Shown: positions 1 through 6,771, numbered from the stretch's first letter. The stretch is 8,501 nucleotides of DNA from DASZHC01 sp035938215 (GCA_035938215.1 DASZHC010000173.1:1-8501); one strand, 5' to 3'. Numbers and translations are program-made. Notes: generated by a model not told the origin, from the sequence alone.

Positions 1-56
1 TATCTAAGGAATTTGTCGATCAGTTACAGGATTTTGGTTTAACATCCTGGTCCCGT

Positions 57-668
57 ATGAAAGAGGAAATGGTGCTCGTCGTTCGCCGATCGTTGCTGGA
101 ATCGCTCGGGATGTTCCAAGGATTGCAGTTTGATGTAGATCGTTATTTGCCCGCGATGCTCGCTCGGGAAAACAATTTTTTCGCTCCTCGATCATCGGCA
201 GAAAACGATCCCAGTCTGAAACAGATTATTCCGTACACAATCCTGGCCAGCGCCGGTAAAATTCTCCGGTATAAGCGCGGTAAAAAATCGGGGGAACAGC
301 GCCTGGTAGCGAAGGGATCGATCGGGATTGGCGGTCACATGAACGACAATGATGAGGGGCTCTTCGCATTGGACATGGAGGCCTACCTTGCCGGTGTGCA
401 ACGCGAGATTCTCGAAGAACTCATTGTTGAACGCCCAAAGCACACCAGAATCGGGGCCCTGATTAACGACGATTCCAACGAGGTGGGCCAGGTGCACCTT
501 GGCGTCGTTCATATCTTCGAATTGCCATATCCCGTCGCGGAAAAACGAGAAAGCATGATTCTCAACATCGAATTTTTGACGCCCGAACAGTTGCGCGCAG
601 AGCGCGATACACTGGAGACCTGGTCCCAGATCTGCGTGGATAATGTGGAAAAATTGCTGGCTGAATAG
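57..668 (+). CDS. Nudix-like phosphoesterase family protein
   Basis: A 203-residue soluble protein with no signal peptide or membrane segment. It resembles a family of Nudix-like 'phosphoesterase' proteins. The visible signature is GIGGH at residues 91-94 and REILEEL at 116-122, the latter fitting the REUxEE core of the Nudix box that binds the metal of a nucleoside-diphosphate substrate. About 22 residues separate G93 from R116, against 13 in the canonical box, so the first half of the box carries an insertion. The N-terminal part (VLVVRRSLLESLGMFQGL, residues 6-23) resembles the start of this family as I recall it. The start is not certain: the frame is open to the left edge of the window, and ATG at 69 (residue 5) follows an AGAGGA but too closely. 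ATG at 57 is the first available. Substrate is unknown. It is not obviously co-transcribed with the toxin-antitoxin genes, which have their own promoter 30 bp downstream. Confidence 0.72.
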   Translation: MKEEMVLVVRRSLLESLGMFQGLQFDVDRYLPAMLARENNFFAPRSSAENDPSLKQIIPYTILASAGKILRYKRGKKSGEQRLVAKGSIGIGGHMNDNDEGLFALDMEAYLAGVQREILEELIVERPKHTRIGALINDDSNEVGQVHLGVVHIFELPYPVAEKRESMILNIEFLTPEQLRAERDTLETWSQICVDNVEKLLAE

Positions 669-700
669 CAGGCACAGCGCGGTGAATTTCCTGCGGTTTC

Positions 701-728
701 TTGACGTTTCATGATTTGTCATGATACC
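701..728 (+). promoter_or_regulatory. Promoter and likely autoregulatory operator of the toxin-antitoxin cassette
   Basis: TTGACG at 701-706 is a good -35 match. A weak -10, GATACC at 723-728, follows after 16 bp. Lying across the spacer and -10 are two direct copies of TCATGAT, at 709-715 and 719-725, exactly 10 bp apart (one helical turn). Each contains the perfect 6-bp palindrome TCATGA. The first copy also sits at the centre of a wider dyad, TGAC (702-705) with GTCA (718-721). Palindromic half-sites on one DNA face are what a dimeric ribbon-helix-helix repressor reads, so this is probably where the antitoxin encoded just downstream represses its own operon. The repeats are seen directly; the binding is inferred. 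Confidence 0.55.
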
Positions 729-742
729 GTAGATAGATAGAA

Positions 743-747
743 AAGGA
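743..747 (+). promoter_or_regulatory. Ribosome binding site that supports the GTG start of the antitoxin
   Basis: AAGGA lies 9 nt before GTG at 757. There is no in-frame ATG nearby, so this site decides the GTG start. Confidence 0.6.
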
Positions 748-756
748 CGCGCTTTC

Positions 757-978
757 GTGCCACGGGAAAAATTCGCAACGCAGGTCGATACCGATATCCT
801 CATCGCCATCCGCGCCCTCGCCCGCGAAGAAGGGCGGCAGATACAGGCTCTTGTCGACGAGGCGCTTTCCGATCTGGTCGAAAAGCACCGGAACGCCCGG
901 CCGCGCCCTCACGTCATGGCCGCGTATCTCGCCAGCCATGAAAAATTCGGCAGCCTCTACAAGAAGCTCGCTGAATGA
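757..978 (+). CDS. Ribbon-helix-helix antitoxin of a Doc-type toxin-antitoxin pair
   Basis: A 73-residue protein starting at GTG 757 behind an AAGGA site. Residues 5-11 (KFATQVD) form the expected N-terminal beta strand that reads DNA in the major groove. Residues 12-26 and 27-45 (RQIQALVDEALSDLVEKHR) are the two helices of a MetJ/Arc-like ribbon-helix-helix fold. Residues 46-73 (proline/arginine-rich, then MAAYLASHEKFGSLYKKLAE) form a C-terminal tail that probably wraps the toxin. The gene directly precedes the Doc-type toxin and its TGA overlaps the toxin ATG (ATGA, 975-978), so the two are translationally coupled and made from one transcript. It probably represses its own promoter through the TCATGAT repeats at 709-725. 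P1 Doc is paired with Phd, a different fold, so this is a mixed pairing. Family call is from sequence pattern and context. Confidence 0.82.
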   Translation: MPREKFATQVDTDILIAIRALAREEGRQIQALVDEALSDLVEKHRNARPRPHVMAAYLASHEKFGSLYKKLAE

Positions 979-1355
979 CCGACTATCTCACCCTCACCGA
1001 AGTGCTCGCCATCCATGATGACCAGATAGAGCGCTACGGCGGATTGCCCGGTGTCCGTGATCGCGGCCTGCTCGAAGCCGCCCTCTACCGGCCGCAGACT
1101 GGCTATTACGCTGACCTCATCGACGAGGCCGCCGCCCTCTGGGAGAGCCTCGCCCAGAACCATACCTTCATCGATGGCAACAAGAGGACAGCTTTTGCGA
1201 CGACCTACACCTTTTTAGCCATTAACGGCGCGCGTATCACGGCCGATGCCGAATCGGCGTACGCTTTCGTCGCCCGGCTCCACGAGGCCAACGATTTCAC
1301 CTTTGAAAACCTTGCAGCCTGGCTTTGGGATAACGTCGCGCTCACGCGACCGTAG
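975..1355 (+). CDS. doc: Doc-family (death-on-curing, Fic fold) toxin
   Basis: A 126-residue protein, the usual length for Doc. The Fic core motif HTFIDGNKRTAF is at residues 63-74. H63 is the expected catalytic base, D67 the metal ligand, and N69-K70-R71 the phosphate-binding loop. The NKR ending, rather than the GNGR of AMP-transferring Fic proteins, places it with Doc. P1 Doc phosphorylates elongation factor EF-Tu and stops translation; the same activity here is inferred from family. Residues 1-45 (YLTLTEV, YGGLPGVRDRGLLEAALYRPQ) match the typical Doc N-terminus. The motif is complete and no frameshift is seen, so the toxin is probably active when released from its antitoxin. The start is set by the ATGA overlap with the antitoxin gene. 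By eye the cassette is GC-richer (GCC, CTC, CGC codons) than the minus-strand genes beside it, which suits horizontal acquisition. Confidence 0.9.
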   Translation: MTDYLTLTEVLAIHDDQIERYGGLPGVRDRGLLEAALYRPQTGYYADLIDEAAALWESLAQNHTFIDGNKRTAFATTYTFLAINGARITADAESAYAFVARLHEANDFTFENLAAWLWDNVALTRP

Positions 1356-1456
1356 CACCAAGCGGCGCCGACGGAGCGGACACCCTCCAGCTCCAGGGGA
1401 TCGGCCAGCAATGGCTTCTGCGTACGCCCCTCCAGCCCCCTGCTAAAAGACCTTTG

Positions 1457-2365
1457 CTAGTTTCTGTCGCCCAAAACCTCGTGACGGTACGGCATACCGC
1501 TTTGAGCCCCTTCGCGGGTTACCTTTAGCGATGCCGCCCTGCAAGCTCGTTCCGTTGCCGACTTTAATGAAAGTCCTTCGGCTATCCCGACACCAAGCCA
1601 GCCTACAAAACAATCCCCTGCCCCAGTCGTATCAACCGGACGTACCTTGGGGGCCCCAATAAATTCTAGATTCATTCCTTCGGAGAACATCGCCCCCTTG
1701 GACCCAAGAGTTACAACGACGTTTTTGCATCCCAATTCGTGCAGGCAGTGGACGGACTCCTTGAGATCCGTTTTGGTGGTGACATCTCTGGCTTCGTGTT
1801 CGTTAACAACGATGATGTGCAAACTTTCGTAGATCTGCTTCGGCAAAAGGCGCGAGGGCGCAGGATTCAATAGAAACGGTTTGCCCAAATCATGGCAATT
1901 GCGCGCCACAGCTTCGATCGCTCCATCCCGGATTTCCAGTTGAGATATGACCACGGAGGCACGCTCAAACGCACTACGCGCATCAGAAACCATTGCCGAA
2001 TCAACTGCATCATTTGCGGATTTTGCCACCGCAATCAGATTTTCGCGAGTCACGCCGTCTACAAGAATGAGAGCGACCCCGCTCGGGGCATCCCGAACAC
2101 ACTGAAAATAGTCGACATTGATTCCTTCTTTCAAAAGCCGGTCTCTTGCTGCGGTACCGAATGTATCTGCTCCGTAGGCTCCGAGAAAAGAGACATGCCC
2201 TCCTGCCCGCGCGGCCGCTACCGCCTGGTTGGCGCCCTTGCCGCCACCGAACATCTGGAACTGTCCTCCAAGAATTGTTTCTCCGGGTTTCGGCAAACGG
2301 TCGCAGAAAACGACCATGTCGGTATTTGAGCTGCCGATTACGAGGATGTCCGGTTTGACCGCCAT
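1457..2365 (-). CDS. rbsK: Ribokinase (PfkB family sugar kinase)
   Basis: A 302-residue cytosolic kinase of the PfkB/ribokinase family. It transfers phosphate from ATP to O5 of D-ribose, giving ribose 5-phosphate for the pentose phosphate pathway and nucleotide synthesis. Both signatures are present: GGGKGANQA at 40-48 and DTTGAGD at 245-251, with D251 the catalytic base and GAG the anion hole. Other ribokinase marks are the N14-x-D16 ribose contact, NPAP at 167-170, NEHEA at 188-192, TLGSKGA at 219-225 and the C-terminal GAQSGMP at 286-292. Length and motif spacing match E. coli RbsK (309 aa) closely, which favours ribokinase over fructokinase or adenosine kinase. It lies 37 bp downstream of ccsA on the same strand with no clear Shine-Dalgarno before ATG 2365 and no visible terminator between, so read-through from the ccsA operon is possible. 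No ribose transporter or rbs regulator is in view. Confidence 0.93.
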   Translation of the reverse strand: MAVKPDILVIGSSNTDMVVFCDRLPKPGETILGGQFQMFGGGKGANQAVAAARAGGHVSFLGAYGADTFGTAARDRLLKEGINVDYFQCVRDAPSGVALILVDGVTRENLIAVAKSANDAVDSAMVSDARSAFERASVVISQLEIRDGAIEAVARNCHDLGKPFLLNPAPSRLLPKQIYESLHIIVVNEHEARDVTTKTDLKESVHCLHELGCKNVVVTLGSKGAMFSEGMNLEFIGAPKVRPVDTTGAGDCFVGWLGVGIAEGLSLKSATERACRAASLKVTREGAQSGMPYRHEVLGDRN

Positions 2366-2402
2366 TGGTTCACCGAAATGAAACGACGAACGTCTGGAAA
2401 GA

Positions 2403-4301
2403 TCAAGGTTGCACAGCGTCCGTCGTTAAAACAGGAATGTCCGACTCCTTACGACGACCGCGCGCCTTGATGCCGCGCCAGTGTTCGAGCGAGACACAAC
2501 CGATCGCCATGACCACGAACTGGCTCACAACAAAGGCCAGCAAAGGCCCGAACGCCTGATCCATGAAGCCGTAAGAATGCAGACCGACGCCAAGCATATT
2601 GACCCCAAACCAGGACAGACTGGTCACGATGTTGCCAAACACCGTCATGACAGCCAATCCGCGTTCGCGAGCGTACCCTCCCCAGCGCGCGTGCAGGATA
2701 ATCGCGTTCCACAAGACGATAAGAAGAGCTCCGTTCTCTTTTGGATCCCAGCCCCAGAATCGTCCCCAGGATTGATCCGCCCATATGCCACCCAAAATCG
2801 TCGCAACAAGACTGCACAGCGTTGCGAAACACACCACCCCATACATCATCCTGCCAAGTGATTTCGAGGTCGCTTCATCAAACGAGTTCGTGAACACGCC
2901 GCGCACAATGTAAATAATTCCGATCAAGCCGGCGAGGAACATCGCCGAATATCCCAATGCCTCACCGACGACGTGCGTTGCGAGCCAGCCATTTGTATCC
3001 AGCACTGCCCGCAACATTTCCAAACTGTCGCCGTCCAGTTGCAAATTATGCGCAATCAGCAGGGTGCCAAACCCAATCACCGCGCCGCAGACGCTACTAA
3101 TTCCGTTTCGATAGAAGCGCTCCATTAAAATGCAGAGCATGACAGAAGCCCAACCCACAAAGATAGCGGAACTGTAGAGATTCGTCACGGGCGGCCGACC
3201 CTGGAGATACATGCGCACGATCAATCCCGCCGTATGAATTAGAAATGCCCCGACAAGCAGAATGATCACTGTTTTGCCGAGTGTCTTTGGCCAAAAGAGC
3301 CAGGAGAGCAGCCCAAGGACTAACGCAATGACATATAAGGCCATCGCTTGCAGAAACGGCTGCGCATGGTTAAACAAAAACTCGATCTTTGCCCGGTCGA
3401 GTTTTTGGGGAATCGTCTTTGACAGGTAATCGCTATACTCCCGAACGACGTCGTTGAACCCTACGATGTCACCGCTCCGGTACGCGGAGATCATCCTGCA
3501 GTATGCCAGAACCGGGTACGGCACTTGCCCGTGACCAATGGCGCTCAATAGCGCTTGCGACACATGCTGCCAGCCATCGTTTTCCTCCGGTACCTGAGGA
3601 CTCGGAATCGCAAAGGCATACTTCGCCTGAGAGAGGTTTTGGTACCGCTGGGTAAACAATACGATCCGCTCGAAATCCTGGTTGTCGAACAGCTTCCCGG
3701 CGTCACGGTCCCGCACCGCTTTGATACCGGGTTGAATCACCATTTGGAAGGCTTCGATTTCTTTGCCGAAATCCGGAGAATCCTCAGCTTGAATCGTGTT
3801 CTTAAGCTGCAAATAAAGTCGCAGACTGTCCCGTAGTTTGAGAATTCCGCGCTGGAACGGATTTCGCGTTTCCGAATCCGCCTGAGTCGCCATGGCCGCC
3901 TGCTTCTCGATCTCTGAAAAATAGGGTTTTAGGTCGTTAAACGAATAAGAAACGAATTGTCCTTTTGCGTCCTGAGAGCCGAAAAGATCGACGATTTCCT
4001 GGTTGCTAACCTCGAACAGCTTGGCCGTATCGGAGTGCTCGGGCATCATCATGACATCCAGCAATCCCTGGCTCGGCTGCTCTACCATCCTACCCGCCGT
4101 GGTATAGGTGCCATGGTGATTCATCCCGGAAAGCGACAGCCTCGCAAGCGTGTCCATTGGCATGACCCGCCCGCCGACGAGGACTGGCAGTTTGGCGAAG
4201 CCATTCAGATCCAGCCCATGCGCATCCTTCGGAGGCAGCATCCTGGAAATTACCCAAACAACAAGAACCAGTCCTAAGATCCAGGGGATTAGCCTTTTCA
4301 T
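2403..4301 (-). CDS. ccsA: Cytochrome c maturation protein CcsA with large extracytoplasmic insert
   Basis: A 632-residue membrane protein of the CcsA/CcmC/CcmF heme-handling family. With ResB it forms the system II synthase that exports heme and attaches it to CxxCH apocytochromes. The WWD motif is clear at 507-523 (WADQSWGRFWGWDPKEN). The expected histidines are present: H443 (ATHVVGE) and H575 (GLHSYGF) flank WWD on the outer face, and H537 (ILHARWGG) is in a membrane helix. GRPPVTNLYSS at 368-378 is also typical. One helix (about 4-22) is followed by a roughly 290-residue outer domain (GGRVMPMDTLARLSL at 43-57) and then about nine helices. Simple CcsA proteins are near 320 residues and lack this domain; it recalls the middle of fused CcsBA proteins, so this looks like a split CcsBA. 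Start: the reading frame is open further upstream, to ATG 4400, but ATG 4301 opens directly on a membrane helix and overlaps the ResB stop as ATGA. Confidence 0.93.
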   Translation of the reverse strand: MKRLIPWILGLVLVVWVISRMLPPKDAHGLDLNGFAKLPVLVGGRVMPMDTLARLSLSGMNHHGTYTTAGRMVEQPSQGLLDVMMMPEHSDTAKLFEVSNQEIVDLFGSQDAKGQFVSYSFNDLKPYFSEIEKQAAMATQADSETRNPFQRGILKLRDSLRLYLQLKNTIQAEDSPDFGKEIEAFQMVIQPGIKAVRDRDAGKLFDNQDFERIVLFTQRYQNLSQAKYAFAIPSPQVPEENDGWQHVSQALLSAIGHGQVPYPVLAYCRMISAYRSGDIVGFNDVVREYSDYLSKTIPQKLDRAKIEFLFNHAQPFLQAMALYVIALVLGLLSWLFWPKTLGKTVIILLVGAFLIHTAGLIVRMYLQGRPPVTNLYSSAIFVGWASVMLCILMERFYRNGISSVCGAVIGFGTLLIAHNLQLDGDSLEMLRAVLDTNGWLATHVVGEALGYSAMFLAGLIGIIYIVRGVFTNSFDEATSKSLGRMMYGVVCFATLCSLVATILGGIWADQSWGRFWGWDPKENGALLIVLWNAIILHARWGGYARERGLAVMTVFGNIVTSLSWFGVNMLGVGLHSYGFMDQAFGPLLAFVVSQFVVMAIGCVSLEHWRGIKARGRRKESDIPVLTTDAVQP

Positions 4302-5452
4302 GCAATTACTCGACGTTTCACAAAGCTTAGCAAGTGCATGCCAAACTGCAGCAGCATCCCGATCACGATCAGCGCGCAGGAGATATAGGGCACGAGCCAA
4401 CTCGGGTTCTTTGCAACCTGCAAAACAGTAGTTTGATCATTGTTATCAAAGCCTGCCTGATAAAAAGTGAACCCTCGGTACCGCAACGGGTTATTCATGA
4501 AAATCAGAGATTCGCGGTCTTCGTGCCTCGATGGATCAAGTAACCGGATCCGGCTGGAAAAGTTCTTTGCGATATCGGTTCCAGCGTATCGATCATGGCG
4601 AAATTGAATCAGGGTGATTGCAAACGGCTTATAAAACCGCTTTGGTCGGAGCACGGCCTCGTATTTTTTGACGCCTGCCTGAAAGCTGATAGGGCGAGGG
4701 AATCCCGCGGCCAGACGCCAACTGCCAATCAATTTATCGTTTTTGAAAACCGACAAGTCTGCCGCGGGTAGGTTGCGTTCATTTTGCTTGTAGGTTTTTT
4801 CCAACTGTACAGCCACCGCCATCGGACCGACCGGAAGGTGCGGATAGCCGGGTTGTGGCAACTGGCTGGGGCTGATAAGGGCCGAGTTGGGGTAATAATC
4901 GTTACTTACGATACGGAGACCGTCGACGGGCAAATCAATCCTGCTTCCCTTGGACAGCCGGGAAGCCGGAATCGAAATCACCTGGTCCGAGTCTGCCCCG
5001 CTCGTATCGATCACAGCCAACTCATCAAAATAAAAGCTCTCCGAATAATTCTTGGTCTCGCCCTGATCCAGACGCAACTGACTTTCCAAATCGACGAAGA
5101 GATCGGCAAACAATTGGCCGACCAACAGTAAAATCAGGCCTGAATGCAGCAATACGATGCCTATCTTTTTCAAACTCAATCTGAATCTGGCGGCGTGAGC
5201 TGCCAAAAGATTTACCAAAAGCAGACTTCCGACGATGTAACCCCCCGGGAACCAGGGAATTCTCAGGTCCATGTGAGGTGGCGTGAAGAAAAGAAAGAAG
5301 CTTCTAAAATAGCGATTTTCCGCTTCGTAAACGCCGATATTAACTTGGTCGATCGTTCCGAGAAAAACCAGGACCATGGCGCATCCCAGGCAGAAGATGG
5401 TCAATTTCGGGGAAGTAAACGGCTTGAGCAACTGAACGATCTTACTCGTCAT
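4298..5452 (-). CDS. resB: ResB/CcsB-like cytochrome c biogenesis protein
   Basis: A 384-residue membrane protein of the ResB family, the partner of CcsA in system II cytochrome c maturation. It helps form the heme channel and presents reduced apocytochrome outside the membrane. Helices are seen at about 17-35, 66-88 and 97-118, with H103 (LLHSGLILLLVGQ) in the third as a candidate heme-ligating membrane histidine. A large outer domain (120-350) ends in the ResB hallmark MNNPLRYRGFTFYQAGFD (319-336), and a last helix spans 352-374. ATG 5452 was chosen over ATG 5506 because MTSKIVQLLKPFTSPKL is the usual start of the family, while the upstream 18 residues look non-conserved. With this start the gene overlaps the end of the lipoprotein gene by 11 nt and its TGA overlaps the CcsA ATG, so the three are probably co-translated. 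No CxxC thiol-reductase motif is present. Confidence 0.9.
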   Translation of the reverse strand: MTSKIVQLLKPFTSPKLTIFCLGCAMVLVFLGTIDQVNIGVYEAENRYFRSFFLFFTPPHMDLRIPWFPGGYIVGSLLLVNLLAAHAARFRLSLKKIGIVLLHSGLILLLVGQLFADLFVDLESQLRLDQGETKNYSESFYFDELAVIDTSGADSDQVISIPASRLSKGSRIDLPVDGLRIVSNDYYPNSALISPSQLPQPGYPHLPVGPMAVAVQLEKTYKQNERNLPAADLSVFKNDKLIGSWRLAAGFPRPISFQAGVKKYEAVLRPKRFYKPFAITLIQFRHDRYAGTDIAKNFSSRIRLLDPSRHEDRESLIFMNNPLRYRGFTFYQAGFDNNDQTTVLQVAKNPSWLVPYISCALIVIGMLLQFGMHLLSFVKRRVIA

Positions 5453-6278
5453 TCGTTGATTTCTGTCTGGGGGGAGAAGGGGGCACTCCGGATTGGTCCG
5501 AATCATTGAATCGGAAAGAATTTACGAAATCAAAAAACTTTTGCCGCTGGCTCTCGAGAAGCGTAGGAGAGCCAGTCATTTTGACAAACCAGGTACGGCC
5601 GGGCCTTTGGAGTACGGCGCCTAGAATCCGCGAAGGTTTGGAAGAATTCTCCGGGGTCTGGAGATCGACGAAAAAGGCAGGCGCACCCTGGATCTCTGTC
5701 TGCTGGATCGTTTCTGGAAGTTGTTTTTCTTCCAGAGGCGGCAATTCCAGTTGACCCCGCCATCGATTAATGTTCGAAACCAAACCACCAGCCTCCCCGG
5801 GGAAGACGACCACAGAGATGTCCGCCGACGTTCCATCCGATCCATCGACTTTAAAGCTCCCAAGCCGCATTTCGGAGACCGGTTGTTCGCTCCACCCATC
5901 CGGTTTCAACCATTGCGCCGGATGCCCAGGAGCCGGCGGGGCCAGGTTACCCCGTTCCATCGCGACGTTTAGGTTCTCCTTTGGTATTCGATAAACTTCT
6001 ATTTTGTCGTTGTTGCAGGAAGTCAGAAAGATGGGAATCCAAAGGAGGACCGCGTAACCCAGGCGTAATTGAGATATCCGGGCGAGGCCGCACCCCAGAC
6101 CGGCGAGATGTAAGGATCTCAAAACCGCGTTGAGAGCAGCGCCAATGGACGAGGCGGCCTCGCTGTAGAATCCTTGAAAAACAAGGCCATGTGATGGTTG
6201 ATGCAGGGACACGGAAAAAACTTGGCTCATTTGCAATCGATTTTGCTTTTCAAGAATTCCTGGCGCTTCGGCAGTCAT
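5442..6278 (-). CDS. Putative lipoprotein of the cytochrome c biogenesis operon
   Basis: A 278-residue frame whose convincing part begins at a lipoprotein signal: basic residues R67 and R72, hydrophobic GYAVLLWIPIFLTS (74-87), then C88 as the lipid-modified cysteine (lipobox LTSC). The mature protein would be about 190 residues, anchored outside the inner membrane. It contains a conserved-looking core: WLKPDGW (123-129), MRLGSFKVDG (137-146), SVVVFPGEAGGLVSNINRWR (155-174), and a C-terminal half with APAFFVDLQ (199-207) and GRTWFVKMTG (227-236). I recall similar unnamed proteins near resB/ccsA in Verrucomicrobiota, but know no function. The start is uncertain: ATG 6278 lies 4 nt after the DUF420 stop, yet puts 87 residues before the cysteine, far longer than a normal signal. 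ATG at residue 17, GTG at 23 and TTG at 53 are alternatives, none with a clear ribosome site. The C-terminal end overlaps the ResB start. Confidence 0.75.
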   Translation of the reverse strand: MTAEAPGILEKQNRLQMSQVFSVSLHQPSHGLVFQGFYSEAASSIGAALNAVLRSLHLAGLGCGLARISQLRLGYAVLLWIPIFLTSCNNDKIEVYRIPKENLNVAMERGNLAPPAPGHPAQWLKPDGWSEQPVSEMRLGSFKVDGSDGTSADISVVVFPGEAGGLVSNINRWRGQLELPPLEEKQLPETIQQTEIQGAPAFFVDLQTPENSSKPSRILGAVLQRPGRTWFVKMTGSPTLLESQRQKFFDFVNSFRFNDSDQSGVPPSPPRQKSTNDE

Positions 6279-6282
6279 TTTC

Positions 6283-6771
6283 TTATTTGAGCGTCCTCAG
6301 TTCGAACCGCTTTTTAAGCTCGTCGAAATGCGTTGAGGGATACCATTGATACAGCATAAAATAAACAACCACGCCTGTGACCGAGACATAAAGCCAGATC
6401 GGCATGGTAAAGCGTCCAAATTTGCGATGTCGATCAAATCGGGCCCGCAACGCCGGTATCACGGTGATGGTGACAAGCGGCAGGATCGTAAATGCCAGCA
6501 AGAGGTGCGTAATCAAGATGATATAGTAAACAGGACGCACCCAGCCTTCTGCGGTGAATTTCACCGAGCCCTCTCCGACGGCGCTGATCAAGCCAAAATG
6601 ATAAGTCAGGTAACAGCTCAAAAAAGCGATTGAACAAACCAGCGCTGTGATCATACAGGCGATATGAAGCCTCTTGTGCTCGCGCCGAATTGCGGTCCAT
6701 CCGACTGCTATGAAGCAGGTACTCAAACCGTTAAGGGTCGCGTTAATCGGCGGAAGATCAAAAACATTCAT
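6283..6771 (-). CDS. DUF420 family membrane protein
   Basis: A 162-residue protein with four membrane helices, at about 9-28, 36-58, 81-108 and 119-141. It matches the DUF420 family in its opening DLPPINATLNGLS (5-17), GWVRPVYYIILITHLLLA (76-93) and PIWLYVSVTGVVVYFMLY (124-141). Four histidines that look positioned for metal or heme contact are H36, H58 (TYHF), H89 (ITHLL) and H115 (RHRKFGR). DUF420 proteins often sit beside cytochrome oxidase assembly genes, and a staphylococcal member (CtaM) is needed for function of an aa3-type oxidase. A role in oxidase or cytochrome assembly is therefore likely here, given resB and ccsA downstream, but is inferred. It is the first gene of the leftward operon. 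The ATG at 6771 has no obvious Shine-Dalgarno. The next gene begins 4 nt after its TAA. Confidence 0.88.
   Translation of the reverse strand: MNVFDLPPINATLNGLSTCFIAVGWTAIRREHKRLHIACMITALVCSIAFLSCYLTYHFGLISAVGEGSVKFTAEGWVRPVYYIILITHLLLAFTILPLVTITVIPALRARFDRHRKFGRFTMPIWLYVSVTGVVVYFMLYQWYPSTHFDELKKRFELRTLK

Noticed and set aside
668..694. GCAGG...CCTGC inverted repeat after the Nudix-like gene as a terminator
   Set aside because: Only 5 bp of stem with a 17-nt loop and no T-run directly after; too weak to call.
716..743. TTGTCA (716-721) with TAGAAA (738-743) as an alternative promoter for the antitoxin
   Set aside because: The -10 would overlap the AAGGA ribosome site at 743-747 and transcription would begin too close to the GTG start.
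192..809. 205-codon open frame on the minus strand opposite the Nudix-like gene
   Set aside because: Antisense to a gene with a recognisable motif and running across the TA promoter; no protein motif or ribosome site of its own.
757..978. Class I Fic inhibitory motif ([S/T]xxxE[G/N]) in the antitoxin
   Set aside because: S38 and E42 have the right spacing but K43 follows instead of G or N, so the match is incomplete and probably chance.
4302..4400. Longer CcsA start at ATG 4400 (33 extra residues)
   Set aside because: The extra residues lie inside the ResB coding region and have no membrane or signal character; ATG 4301 gives a normal N-terminal helix and an ATGA overlap.
5453..5506. Longer ResB start at ATG 5506
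   Set aside because: It adds 18 hydrophilic residues in the end of the lipoprotein gene; family members begin near MTSKIVQLLKPFTSPKL.
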